DNA of 64,000 nt, taken from the NCBI RefSeq assembly GCF_013280595.1, contig NZ_JAAATY010000020.1:1-64000 (forward strand). The letters run 5' to 3'. The notes under the pieces are model-generated. The model ran no database searches and was not told the DNA's origin. It saw only the letters and a program-made list of their open reading frames with translations. Source of the DNA: Kibdelosporangium persicum (lineage in GTDB: Bacteria > Actinomycetota > Actinomycetes > Mycobacteriales > Pseudonocardiaceae). Both the position numbers and the translations under genes were made by a program. This document shows positions 9,347-17,631 of this stretch, piece by piece; the stretch's first letter is position 1, and every line of letters starts with the position of its first letter.

Positions 9347-9636
9347 ACCACCCTGGGGTGGACGGCGATCGCAGGGTGTTCACCATGTGGGTGGGGGCTC
9401 GCTCCCGCCGCCAGACTGAACGAGCCCCCGTCTGTGGAGGGAACCGGCCGTGCGCCGATTCCCAGCCCGGCGCCCAGGCCGGTCCTCGTGACGTGTGGTG
9501 CGGCAAATGCCCTGAATCCCGTGACCAGTGCCAAAACGGCGCTGATCACGAGCACGGCCCGCACGCGTGGCTCGCCGAAGGCAGGAACTCCCGCGATGAC
9601 GACCATCGCTGGGGCGACACGCTCGCTGGTGCGCAT
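9343..9636 (-). CDS. Small membrane or secreted protein, unknown
   Basis: 97 residues. A hydrophobic segment at about 27-47 follows a short polar N-terminus; the rest is Gly/Ala/Pro/His-rich and looks unstructured. A very good GAGGAGG ribosome site sits 6 bases before the ATG, and a TTGACC-17-TTAACT promoter is upstream. The stop TAG falls in the CTAG at the right edge of the MITE, so the original C-terminus may have been altered by the insertion. A 9-bp stem-loop (9393-9429) lies inside the 3' part of the frame, another hint that the natural end differs. Family not recognised. Confidence 0.5.
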   Translation of the reverse strand: MRTSERVAPAMVVIAGVPAFGEPRVRAVLVISAVLALVTGFRAFAAPHVTRTGLGAGLGIGARPVPSTDGGSFSLAAGASPHPHGEHPAIAVHPRVV

Positions 9637-9679
9637 CTGGCTCCTCCTCGTCGAGGACCGTGGCGGCAGGGTGAATGAA

Positions 9680-9708
9680 AGTTAAGGCACCAAACCAGGT
9701 CTGGTCAA
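9680..9708 (-). promoter_or_regulatory. Promoter of the small membrane protein
   Basis: Read on the minus strand: -35 TTGACC (9703-9708), 17-bp spacer, -10 TTAACT (9680-9685). The spacer contains the short palindrome ACCAG-GT-CTGGT (9694-9705), which could be an operator. About 44 bases separate the -10 from the ATG. Confidence 0.45.
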
Positions 9709-9719
9709 GGATGTGATTT

Positions 9720-9739
9720 GGGTTCATATATGTGAACCC
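9720..9739. promoter_or_regulatory. Palindromic operator candidate before glycosyltransferase locus
   Basis: GGGTTCA-TATATG-TGAACCC, a 7-6-7 inverted repeat between the divergent small membrane protein and the GT2-GtrA gene. Its 14-bp core TTCATATATGTGAA differs at only two positions from a palindrome at 19393-19406 in front of the uronate importer. Confidence 0.55.
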
Positions 9740-9807
9740 GACGGCTCTCAGCTTCCTTTGAGCTCACGTACAGGGCGCTCGCGGTTACGCCCGGCATACC
9801 TGTAGTC

Positions 9808-11049
9808 ATGACTGGCACCCAAGCCTCGGCCAGGCCACCAGAGCTCCACCGGACGGTGCGAACCGTGACGGTCGACGTGGTCGTCCCGGTCCACAACGAG
9901 GAACGAGCGCTGCGCGGCTGTGTCGACGTCCTGAAGGCCTATCTGGGCGAACGGTTCCCGTTCGAGTGGACCATCACCATCGTCGACAACGCCAGCACCG
10001 ACGGGACTCTGTCGATCGCGGGCGATCTCGCGGAAACCGACGACCGGGTCCGCGTGCTGCACCTGGACGAGAAAGGCCGCGGGCGGGCGTTACGCACCGC
10101 GTGGCGATGGAGTGACGCCGATGTGGTCGCCTACATGGACGTCGACCTGTCCACAGGGCTGGATGCCTTGCTGCCGTTGGTCGCCCCGTTGGTCAACGGT
10201 CACTCCGACATCTCGATCGGCTCCCGCCTGGCGCCGGGCGCGCGGACCGTGCGCGGGCCCAAACGGGAGCTGATCTCCCGCTGCTACAACGCACTCATCC
10301 GGCTCAGCCACGGCGCGAGGTTCTCCGACGCCCAATGTGGATTCAAGGCCGCGCGCACCGATGTCATCCGGCCGTTGCTCGACCACGTCAAGGACGACAA
10401 CTGGTTCTTCGACACCGAGCTGCTGCTTCTGGCCGAGCACAACGGGTTGCGCGTGCACGAGGTCCCGGTCGACTGGGTGGAGGACGTCGACACCCGGGTC
10501 AAGATCGGTTCGACGGCGTGGGAGGACATCCGCGGCCTGGTTCGCGTCGCCCGCGCCAAGGCGGGCGGAACCGCCCGCGTGGCCGGCCTGCCGCGGCGGC
10601 CGGAACCCAGCCCGGCCCATCCGGACGCCGTGGTGTCCAGAAGGGACACCGGCCTGGTCTGGCAGCTGTTGTCGTTCGGCACGATCGGCGCGGTGTCCAC
10701 AGCGGTCACGCTCCTGCTGTACGCGATGTTCCGGTCGGTGATGGATCCGTTGGCCGCCAACCTGCTGGCGCTGATCGTCACCACGATGGTCAACACCGAG
10801 GCCAACCGGAGGTTCACGTTCCTCGGTGGCCGCGGCTCGTCCGGCCGGGTGCACTTCCAAGGCCTGATCATCTTCGGGCTGTACTACGCCTTCACGTCGA
10901 CCGCCTTGCTGGCCTTGCATTCCGTGGTGGCCGAGCCCAGCCGCACGCTGGAGCTCACCGTGCTGCTCGGCGCGTCATTGCTGGGCACGGCCGGCCGTTT
11001 CCTGCTGTTGCGTGGATGGGTTTTCAAACAGGGAAAGGGAAAGATATGA
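9808..11049 (+). CDS. GT2 polyprenyl-phosphate sugar transferase fused to GtrA membrane domain
   Basis: 413 residues. Residues about 20-255 are a GT2 glycosyltransferase like dolichyl-phosphate glucosyl/mannosyl synthases (VVVPVHNEE, DNASTDGT, nucleotide/metal site MDVDLSTG). After a linker, residues about 285-405 form a GtrA-like domain with four membrane helices. The GT2 part should load a sugar onto polyprenyl phosphate at the inner face, and GtrA domains are associated with flipping the lipid-linked sugar. The fusion puts both functions in one chain. It overlaps the following GT39 gene by four bases (ATGA), implying one pathway. Sugar identity cannot be read from the sequence. Confidence 0.8.
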   Translation: MTGTQASARPPELHRTVRTVTVDVVVPVHNEERALRGCVDVLKAYLGERFPFEWTITIVDNASTDGTLSIAGDLAETDDRVRVLHLDEKGRGRALRTAWRWSDADVVAYMDVDLSTGLDALLPLVAPLVNGHSDISIGSRLAPGARTVRGPKRELISRCYNALIRLSHGARFSDAQCGFKAARTDVIRPLLDHVKDDNWFFDTELLLLAEHNGLRVHEVPVDWVEDVDTRVKIGSTAWEDIRGLVRVARAKAGGTARVAGLPRRPEPSPAHPDAVVSRRDTGLVWQLLSFGTIGAVSTAVTLLLYAMFRSVMDPLAANLLALIVTTMVNTEANRRFTFLGGRGSSGRVHFQGLIIFGLYYAFTSTALLALHSVVAEPSRTLELTVLLGASLLGTAGRFLLLRGWVFKQGKGKI

Positions 11050-13058
11050 CCGCCGCGACCGTGGGGCACGCGGAGAACATCGAGGTGCCCGGTCCGGAGC
11101 GAAAGACCCGGCGCCGGCACCGTTACGCCCTCGCGGCCATCCTGGTGGCCGGTGGAGCCCTCTACGCGTCGGTGTTGTTCACGGGCAACTGGGGCAACAC
11201 GTACTACACCGCCGCGATCAAGTCGATGTCGTCGAGCTTCACCAACTTCCTGTTCGGCTCGTTCGACCCGGCCGGTGTGGTGACCGTGGACAAACCGCCG
11301 TTGGCGTTGTGGCCGCAGGTGGTGTCCGTCTGGATTTTCGGGTACCACAATTGGTCCGTGCTGCTGCCGCAGGTGATCGAAGGCATCGCGGCGATCTTCC
11401 TGCTGCACCGGACAGTCCGGATGTGGGCGGGGGAGAACGCGGCCCTGATCGCCGCGTTGGTCCTCGCGGTCACGCCGATCACGGTGGTCACCAACCGGAC
11501 CAACAACACCGACACCATGCTCGTGCTGACGCTCGTGGCCGCGGCCTACGCCTTCACCCGCGCGATGAAGACCGTGGAACCCCGAAGCCGGACGAAGTGG
11601 TTGTGGTTCGCGGCCTTCCTGATCGGGTGCGGGTTCCTGGCCAAGATGCTGGCCGCGTGGATCGTGGTCCCGGCCTTCGTCGCCGCGTATCTGGCGGGCA
11701 GCAAGGCGAACTGGCGGCGCAAGCTGTTCGACGTCGCCGGCGCGGCTGTGGTGCTGCTGGCCAGTTCACTGTGGTGGGTGGCCGTCGTGGACTTGTGGCC
11801 GGGCGAGAAGCCGTACATCGGCGGCAGTTCGGACGGCACAGCACTGGACCTGGTGCTCGGCTACAACGGACTCGGCCGTGTCTTCGGCGGGGGAGGGCCC
11901 GGCGGTGGGGTGCGCACTATGGGCACCCCACCGCCCGGGGGCGGCGATGGCGGCGACGGCGGAATGGTGGCCGGTGGTCCCGGTGGTGCGGCGGCGTTCG
12001 GCGGGGAGTCCGGTCCCGGCCGGATGTTCGGTGAAGCGGTGGGCGGGCAGATCAGCTGGCTGCTGCCGTTGGCCCTGATCGCGCTTGTCGTCGCCGCCGT
12101 TCTGGGCTTCCGGCGGTTCCGCCGGTTCGCCCCGGCCGACACGGCCGGGCGTGCGGGCTGGGTGCTGTGGGGCGGCTGGCTGGTCGTCAACGCACTGGTC
12201 TTCAGCCTCCAGGAAGGCATCTTCCACCCGTACTACACGACCGTGATGGCGCCCGCGATCGGTGCCCTGATAGGCGCGGGCGCGGTGTGGGCGGTGCGGA
12301 TGTACCGGGAGCCAAAGAGAATCGGCTGGCTCGTGCTGCCCGCGAGCATCGCTGTCACAGCCGCGTGGGCATGGGTGCTCACCTCGCGGGACACCGCGTG
12401 GCACGGCTGGCTGCGGTGGGCAGTCCTCGGTGTCGCCGTGGCCGCGATCCTGGTTCTTGTGCTGCGTAAGGCACAACGAGTGGCCATTGTGCTCGGTCTG
12501 GTCGCGGTGTTGCTCGCACCGGGTGTGTGGTCCGGCGTCGGCGCGTTCGCGTCCGCGGGCAACGCCGGGATTCCGATGGCAGGGCCGGCGGCGTCGCAGG
12601 GCGGTGACGGATTCGTGCTCCGGCTGCCGCCTGGCGTGACGACACCGCCCGCGAACATGGTGCCGCCGCAGGGGCCGATGGGCGGCCGGCCGAACGGCAC
12701 ACTCAACGCGGACCAGCGCAAGATCCTGGACTACGCCAAGGCACACTCGGCAGGTGCCGAGATCACCATGGCGGTCGAGGGCGGCGCGCAGGCCGCGTCG
12801 CCGTACATCATCGCGACCGGCGAGACGGTGGTCGGCATCGGCGGCTTCAGCGGCCGTGACCCGGCACCGACCATGGACCAACTGTCCACATGGGTGCGTG
12901 AGGGCAAGCTGAGGTTCATTCTCTCCGGCGGCCGGGGCGGTCCAGGCGGCGGGCCCCGGATGATGGGCGAGTCGGCCGAGCGTACGGAGTGGATCCAGCA
13001 GCATTGCGAGTCCGTGCTCACCGCGGGCAACCAGCAGCTCTACGAGTGCACTGCTTAA
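11046..13058 (+). CDS. GT39/ArnT-like membrane glycosyltransferase
   Basis: 670 residues and many membrane helices. The N-terminal periplasmic-loop signature FDPAGVVTVDKPPLALWPQ, with the acidic residue and DKPP, is typical of the PMT/ArnT (GT-C) family that uses polyprenyl-phosphate sugars on the outer face. A Gly-rich low-complexity loop at about 280-335 and a soluble C-terminal domain (about 500-670, also with Gly-rich patches) are typical of actinobacterial members. I start it at 11046, where ATG overlaps the previous stop; longer in-frame readings run through the GT2 gene. The likely acceptor is a wall or membrane polymer; not determinable here. Confidence 0.82.
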   Translation: MTAATVGHAENIEVPGPERKTRRRHRYALAAILVAGGALYASVLFTGNWGNTYYTAAIKSMSSSFTNFLFGSFDPAGVVTVDKPPLALWPQVVSVWIFGYHNWSVLLPQVIEGIAAIFLLHRTVRMWAGENAALIAALVLAVTPITVVTNRTNNTDTMLVLTLVAAAYAFTRAMKTVEPRSRTKWLWFAAFLIGCGFLAKMLAAWIVVPAFVAAYLAGSKANWRRKLFDVAGAAVVLLASSLWWVAVVDLWPGEKPYIGGSSDGTALDLVLGYNGLGRVFGGGGPGGGVRTMGTPPPGGGDGGDGGMVAGGPGGAAAFGGESGPGRMFGEAVGGQISWLLPLALIALVVAAVLGFRRFRRFAPADTAGRAGWVLWGGWLVVNALVFSLQEGIFHPYYTTVMAPAIGALIGAGAVWAVRMYREPKRIGWLVLPASIAVTAAWAWVLTSRDTAWHGWLRWAVLGVAVAAILVLVLRKAQRVAIVLGLVAVLLAPGVWSGVGAFASAGNAGIPMAGPAASQGGDGFVLRLPPGVTTPPANMVPPQGPMGGRPNGTLNADQRKILDYAKAHSAGAEITMAVEGGAQAASPYIIATGETVVGIGGFSGRDPAPTMDQLSTWVREGKLRFILSGGRGGPGGGPRMMGESAERTEWIQQHCESVLTAGNQQLYECTA

Positions 13059-13083
13059 CAACTCGGCGGATGACTCACAGAGT

Positions 13084-13105
13084 GTTCCCAGGTTGTTCCC
13101 AGGTT
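13084..13105 (+). promoter_or_regulatory. Tandem 11-bp direct repeats before the response regulator
   Basis: GTTCCCAGGTT occurs twice head-to-tail with no gap (13084-13094, 13095-13105), 19 bases before the GTG start. One helical turn per repeat is the geometry OmpR-family regulators bind as tandem monomers, so autoregulation is likely. Confidence 0.65.
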
Positions 13106-13124
13106 CGTCGTTGACGCTGGTCAG

Positions 13125-13841
13125 GTGGACTCCCAGCAGGCGACCGTACTCGTGGTCGACGACGAACCGAACATCCTGGAGCTGCTGTCGGCCGCGCTTC
13201 GGCTCAGCGGGTTCGTCGTGCACGCGGCGGACTGCGGAGCCGAGGCGATGGCCGCGGCCCGGCGGGTACGGCCGGACATCGTCGTGCTGGACGTGATGCT
13301 GCCGGACACCGACGGCTTCGCTCTCGCCCGCAGCCTGCGCACGGCACAGGAGCGTCTGCCGGTGCTCTTCCTGACCGCACGCGACGCGGTGGAGGACCGG
13401 ATCGCCGGGCTGACCGCGGGCGGCGACGACTACGTGACCAAGCCGTTCAGCCTGGAGGAAGTGGTCCTGCGGCTGCGGGCGATCCTGCGCCGCACCAACG
13501 GAGGCACCGAGATGCCACGCGACGACGGCACGTTCCGCTACGCCGACCTCGTGCTGGACGAGGACGCCCACGAGGTCTACCGCGGCGGGAAGCTCGTGCA
13601 GCTCTCGCCAACCGAGTTCAACCTGCTGCGCTACCTGATGGTCAACGCGGAACGGGTGGTCAGCAAGCCGCAGATCCTCGACCGGGTGTGGAACTACGAC
13701 TTCGGCGGCGACGGCCGGATCGTCGAGTCCTACATCAGCTACCTGCGCCGTAAGATCGACTCGGTGACGCCGCCGTTGATCCACACGATCCGGGGCGTCG
13801 GCTATTCGCTGCGGCTGCCGCGGGACGAGCGGGGCGGCTGA
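13125..13841 (+). CDS. OmpR/PhoB-family response regulator
   Basis: 238 residues: receiver domain (about 6-120) with acidic pocket D12-D13, phospho-acceptor D56, T84 and K106, then a winged-helix DNA-binding domain (about 140-233; LSPTEFNLLRYLMVN, then YISYLRRKID). The sequence resembles mycobacterial TcrX/TrcR-type regulators. It is preceded by a perfect tandem repeat that is probably its own binding site, and its TGA overlaps the kinase ATG by one base. Being downstream of two polyprenyl-sugar glycosyltransferases, it probably responds to an envelope signal; that is inference. Confidence 0.9.
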   Translation: MDSQQATVLVVDDEPNILELLSAALRLSGFVVHAADCGAEAMAAARRVRPDIVVLDVMLPDTDGFALARSLRTAQERLPVLFLTARDAVEDRIAGLTAGGDDYVTKPFSLEEVVLRLRAILRRTNGGTEMPRDDGTFRYADLVLDEDAHEVYRGGKLVQLSPTEFNLLRYLMVNAERVVSKPQILDRVWNYDFGGDGRIVESYISYLRRKIDSVTPPLIHTIRGVGYSLRLPRDERGG

Positions 13842-15271
13842 TGTTCGCCCGGCCATGGACACTGCGGATGCGGCTGGTCGTGGCGCTGTTGTCGCTGACG
13901 ACGGTCGCCCTCGCCGTGATCGGTGTGTCCAGTGTGGTGCTGATCAGGGAGTCGATGATCGCCAGGATGGACGATCAGCTCAGGGAACTGGCCATGCGTC
14001 GGCCACCACCACCGGTGCTCAACACTCCCCGGCGCAACTCCGACGGCCTGCCGACCGAGTTCACCATCCTGCGGTTCAGCCCGCAGGGCGCGGTGGTGTC
14101 CGGCGACCCGGATGCGGGCCCGGACCTGCCCACGCTCGACGCGCGGGCCGTCGCGGCGATCAACAACCGGCCGTTCATCGCCGAGGACAAGCACGGCGGC
14201 TCGCCGTGGCGTGTCCTGGTCAGCCAGCGGCAGACCCAGGACGGGCAGGTCACGATCCTGGTCGCGCAGTCGCTGGAGACGACCGAGGCGACCGTGACCC
14301 GGCTGATCTGGATCGAGGTGGCGGTCGGCGTGGCGCTGCTGGTCGCCATCGGAGGCATCGGGTTCCTGCTGGTACGCCTGGGTCTGCGGCCGCTCACCAG
14401 GATCGAGGGCACGGCGGGGCACATCGCGGGCGGTGACCTGGACCGGCGACTGGAGTCCGACTCCCGCACCGAGGTCGGCAGGCTCGGGGGCGCGCTGAAC
14501 ACCATGGTCGGGCGGCTTTCCGCGGCGCTGCGCCAGCGTGAGCAGTCCGAGACCCGTCTGCGGCGGTTCGTCGCGGACGCCTCACACGAGCTACGGACTC
14601 CGCTGACCTCGATCCGTGGATTCGCCGAACTGCACCGCCGTGGGGGAGCGCCGGAACGGGCCGATGTGGACCGTCTGATGAGCCGCATCGAGGGCGAGGC
14701 GATCCGGATGGGCCTGCTGGTCGAGGACCTGTTGCTGCTGGCCAGACTGGACCAGGAACGAGCGCTGGACCTGACCGAGCTGGACATCCGGACGCTGGTC
14801 GAGGACGCCGTGCACGACGCCCGCGCGCGTGACCCGGAACGACAGCTGGAGGTGGAATGTGCCCGCAAGCCGATCCGCGTCACGGCTGACGAACACCGGA
14901 TGCGCCAGGTGATCACGAACCTGATCAGCAACGCGATGACGCACACCCCGCAGGAAAGCCCGATCCGCGTCCGGGTGGGCCTGCCCGCGAACCGCAAGCA
15001 ACCACCCGTCGCCGTGGCGGGCACGCCGGAGTCCCGGGCCCGCGTGGTGCTGGAGGTGATCGACGAAGGCCCTGGCATCCCCCTGGAGGCCGCGCCGTAC
15101 ATCTTCGACAGGTTCTACCGCGTGGACGAGGCGCGGTCCCGCAAACGCGGCGGAACCGGCCTCGGCCTGGCCATCACAGCGGCGATCCTCGAAGCACACG
15201 GCGGCAGAGTCGAACTGCGCACCGCTCCAGGACAGGGCGCGCGGTTCACCATCCTGATGCCGCTGCCCTGA
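13841..15271 (+). CDS. Sensor histidine kinase
   Basis: 476 residues. Membrane helix 1 (about 12-36), an extracytoplasmic sensor of about 115 residues, membrane helix 2 (about 156-180), HAMP (181-235), HisKA with phospho-accepting H249 in VADASHELRTPLTS, and a HATPase domain with N-box NLISNAMTH, G1 DEGPGIP, F-box FDRFYRVDEAR and G2 GGTGLGLAI. All motifs are intact. Partner of the response regulator directly upstream. The sensor part is not a recognised family. It converges tail to tail with the secreted protein gene, 7 bases apart. Confidence 0.9.
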   Translation: MFARPWTLRMRLVVALLSLTTVALAVIGVSSVVLIRESMIARMDDQLRELAMRRPPPPVLNTPRRNSDGLPTEFTILRFSPQGAVVSGDPDAGPDLPTLDARAVAAINNRPFIAEDKHGGSPWRVLVSQRQTQDGQVTILVAQSLETTEATVTRLIWIEVAVGVALLVAIGGIGFLLVRLGLRPLTRIEGTAGHIAGGDLDRRLESDSRTEVGRLGGALNTMVGRLSAALRQREQSETRLRRFVADASHELRTPLTSIRGFAELHRRGGAPERADVDRLMSRIEGEAIRMGLLVEDLLLLARLDQERALDLTELDIRTLVEDAVHDARARDPERQLEVECARKPIRVTADEHRMRQVITNLISNAMTHTPQESPIRVRVGLPANRKQPPVAVAGTPESRARVVLEVIDEGPGIPLEAAPYIFDRFYRVDEARSRKRGGTGLGLAITAAILEAHGGRVELRTAPGQGARFTILMPLP

Positions 15272-15278
15272 GTTGTCT

Positions 15279-16103
15279 TCAGGCGGTGAACCGGGCGGCG
15301 GCGATGGGTCGTTGGGCGACCGGGTACGCGCCGCTGGACGACGTGTTCACGCTCCACCGGTACCGGGTGAACACGCCGGTGCTGCTGGACACGTAGAACA
15401 TCATGTGCCCGAATCCGACGCCCTCACGGTCGTTCACGCCGTCGATGAGCCGGATGTCGGGGTAGGCGTGGTAGTTGCCGACGCCCAGGACACCGTGCGG
15501 ATCGGACGTGCAGTCGACGACCTCGACGGCGTACTGGGTCTCGCCGGGGAAGTTCAGCGAGGAACTGGGTGCCACGTAGGTGCCCTTAATCCGGCGCACC
15601 ATCACGATGTGCCCGGTTTGTGTCGGCTGTCCGTTGTTGTAGTCGATCGCGATGAAGTCCCCGGCACGCAGGTCCGCCAGCTTCGTGATGCGCTGCCAGT
15701 GCGGTATCACCGGGCCCGCGAACGTTTGCCGGTACTGCCGGGCGTTCGGGCTGCGTGAGCCGAAGTGGGTCTCGAAGTAGTCGTCCGTCGCGATGGCGGG
15801 ATAGGTCCGCCGTAGCAACCCGGTCAGGAACGACGCGCACTGCGACTGGTTGAACCATGTCGCGGGCTGGCCGGGCGTGCCCCACGTCAGGATGTTCGGG
15901 GTGCCGTCATCCTTGTAGTTGTTGTTCGCCCGAGGACAGGACGGCAGGTTCAGGTACTGCGCGAACGTTTCCGCCTCGATGACGTGCGGAACGGTCGGCA
16001 GGTAGGGATCCGCGGGCAGCTCGGCCGCTGAAGCCGGGACGCTGCTCGACGCGGCGAACACCGCGCCCGCGCCGAGCAGGGCCCGTCTGGACAAGGACGT
16101 CAT
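15279..16103 (-). CDS. Secreted Tat-type protein with papain-like (NlpC/CHAP-like) fold
   Basis: 274 residues from the second of two nearby ATGs, which has GGGGGC just upstream; the first ATG (16112) would add three residues. A twin-arginine signal (LSRRALLGAG) and Ala-rich h-region are cleaved around ASAAELP. The mature part has a cysteine in NQSQCASFL and a downstream GHIVMV histidine, spaced like the Cys-His pair of NlpC/P60 and CHAP amidases, plus the GDFIAIDYN strand typical of that fold. The catalytic assignment is inference. The gene begins about 20 bases after the semialdehyde dehydrogenase stop and may be co-transcribed with the uronate genes. Confidence 0.55.
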   Translation of the reverse strand: MTSLSRRALLGAGAVFAASSSVPASAAELPADPYLPTVPHVIEAETFAQYLNLPSCPRANNNYKDDGTPNILTWGTPGQPATWFNQSQCASFLTGLLRRTYPAIATDDYFETHFGSRSPNARQYRQTFAGPVIPHWQRITKLADLRAGDFIAIDYNNGQPTQTGHIVMVRRIKGTYVAPSSSLNFPGETQYAVEVVDCTSDPHGVLGVGNYHAYPDIRLIDGVNDREGVGFGHMMFYVSSSTGVFTRYRWSVNTSSSGAYPVAQRPIAAARFTA

Positions 16104-16122
16104 AGCCCCCATCGAACCAAAA

Positions 16123-17631
16123 TCAGTGCTTGCCGAGCACCCCGTCGCGGCGCCGGGTGATGCCCAGCGGGTTGGCGTCCTGCAGCTCCGGCGGGAGCAG
16201 CTCGTCCGGCCAGGTCTGGTACGTCACCGGCGCGAGCCAGCGGTAGATGCCTGGCACCCCGATGGACGTGTGGATCGCGTTCGTGGTCGCCGGCCACGGA
16301 CCACCGTGCTGCATGGCCCAGGCCAGCGCGATGCCGGTCGGCCAGCCGTTGTAGATCAGCCGTCCGGCGATCTTGCGCAGCTCGGCCGCGACCGCGGTGG
16401 CCTCCTTGTGCTCCGACGGCGACGCGTGCACGGTGCCCGTCAGCGTGCCGGGCAGCTTGGCCAGCACCGGAAGCAGATCGTTCACGTCCGTGTACGTCAC
16501 CACGATGCCCGAAGGACCGAAGTTCTCCTCGGTCAGCTTCTCCAGGTTCGCCGTGAACGTCTCCAGCGGCACGGAGAACAGCGCGGGCTTGCCTGCCCAC
16601 GCCTCGTCGGGCGCGCTGCCGGTGGCCACCAGGGAAACCAGGTCGTTGGTGGACAACGCCTCCACGTGCGAGCGGTACGAGTCGCACATGCGCTCGTTGA
16701 GCATCGCGCCACCGTTGGACTCGGTGACGGCCTTGCCCAGTTCGTCCACAATCGACGATGGGGCGAACACCAGGCCCGGGTTGGTGCAGAACTGGCCGAC
16801 GCCCATGGTGACCGACTGGGCGAAGCCCGCGGCGATCTCGGCCGGGCGCTCCGCGGCCGCCCGCGGCAGGATCACGGTCGGGTTGACGCTGCCCAGTTCG
16901 CCGTAGAACGGGATCGGGTCCGGCCGCGAGTTCGCCAGGTCGTACAGTGCCCGGCCGCCGCCGATCGAGCCGGTGAACCCGGCCGCCTTGACCAGCGGGT
17001 GCCGCACCAGCCGGACACCGGACTGGGTGCCGTGGATGACCGAGAACAGGCCCTCCGGCGCGCCGCCCTCGGTCAGTGCCTCGGTGACGATCCGGCCGGT
17101 CTCGCGGGTGGTGTTCGGGTGTGCCGAGTGGCCCTTGACCACGACAGCGCAGCCCGCGGCCAGCGCCGAGGCGGTGTCGGAGCCCACTGTGGACAGTGCG
17201 AACGGGAAGTTGCTCGCCGAGAACACCGCGATCACGCCGATCGGCCGCAGCACCCGGCGCACGTCCGGCCGCGGCGGGATGATGTCCATGTTCGGCGAGT
17301 CGATCATCGCGTCGACGTAGCTGCCCTCGCGCAGCACGTCGGCGAACATCCGTAGCTGGTTGGTGGTGCGCTTCAGCTCCGTGGTCAGCCGGGGCACGCC
17401 GAGCGCGGTCTCCGTGTCGGCCACGGTGATCAGCGTCTCGGACGACTCGTCGAGCCGGTCGGCCACCAGGCCGAGCACCCTGGCCCGGTCCTCGGCGCTC
17501 CAGCCCGACCAGGTCTCGTACGCCGAGTGCGCGGCCTCGCAGAGCCGGTCCACCTCGGTGTCCGAAGTGGCCTCGAGCGGGTCGCCGTACGGCTCGCCCG
17601 TCCTCGGGTTGTAGCCCTGCACAGTCGTCAC
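16123..17631 (-). CDS. Alpha-ketoglutarate semialdehyde (2,5-dioxovalerate) dehydrogenase
   Basis: Oxidises 2,5-dioxopentanoate to 2-oxoglutarate with NAD(P)+, the final step of oxidative uronate/aldarate breakdown. 502 residues of the ALDH superfamily: oxyanion N141 in SASNFPFA, general base E245 in ELGSVNP and catalytic C282 in GQFCTNPG. The GQFCTNPG form and the PFAxSTVGSDTASAL stretch are typical of the KGSADH branch rather than betaine or succinate-semialdehyde enzymes. Its ATG overlaps the udh stop by four bases, so the two enzymes are translationally coupled. Confidence 0.88.
   Translation of the reverse strand: MTTVQGYNPRTGEPYGDPLEATSDTEVDRLCEAAHSAYETWSGWSAEDRARVLGLVADRLDESSETLITVADTETALGVPRLTTELKRTTNQLRMFADVLREGSYVDAMIDSPNMDIIPPRPDVRRVLRPIGVIAVFSASNFPFALSTVGSDTASALAAGCAVVVKGHSAHPNTTRETGRIVTEALTEGGAPEGLFSVIHGTQSGVRLVRHPLVKAAGFTGSIGGGRALYDLANSRPDPIPFYGELGSVNPTVILPRAAAERPAEIAAGFAQSVTMGVGQFCTNPGLVFAPSSIVDELGKAVTESNGGAMLNERMCDSYRSHVEALSTNDLVSLVATGSAPDEAWAGKPALFSVPLETFTANLEKLTEENFGPSGIVVTYTDVNDLLPVLAKLPGTLTGTVHASPSEHKEATAVAAELRKIAGRLIYNGWPTGIALAWAMQHGGPWPATTNAIHTSIGVPGIYRWLAPVTYQTWPDELLPPELQDANPLGITRRRDGVLGKH

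Noticed and set aside
6432-9506. Very long open frame (over 1000 codons) on the minus strand opposite acuC end and the acetyltransferase
   Set aside because: Arg/His/Pro/Gly-rich shadow produced by GC bias in the real gene; no ribosome site, motifs or similarity.
9808-15271. Glycosyltransferase and two-component block as a secondary-metabolite cluster
   Set aside because: No biosynthetic core enzymes; the genes match polyprenyl-sugar envelope functions.
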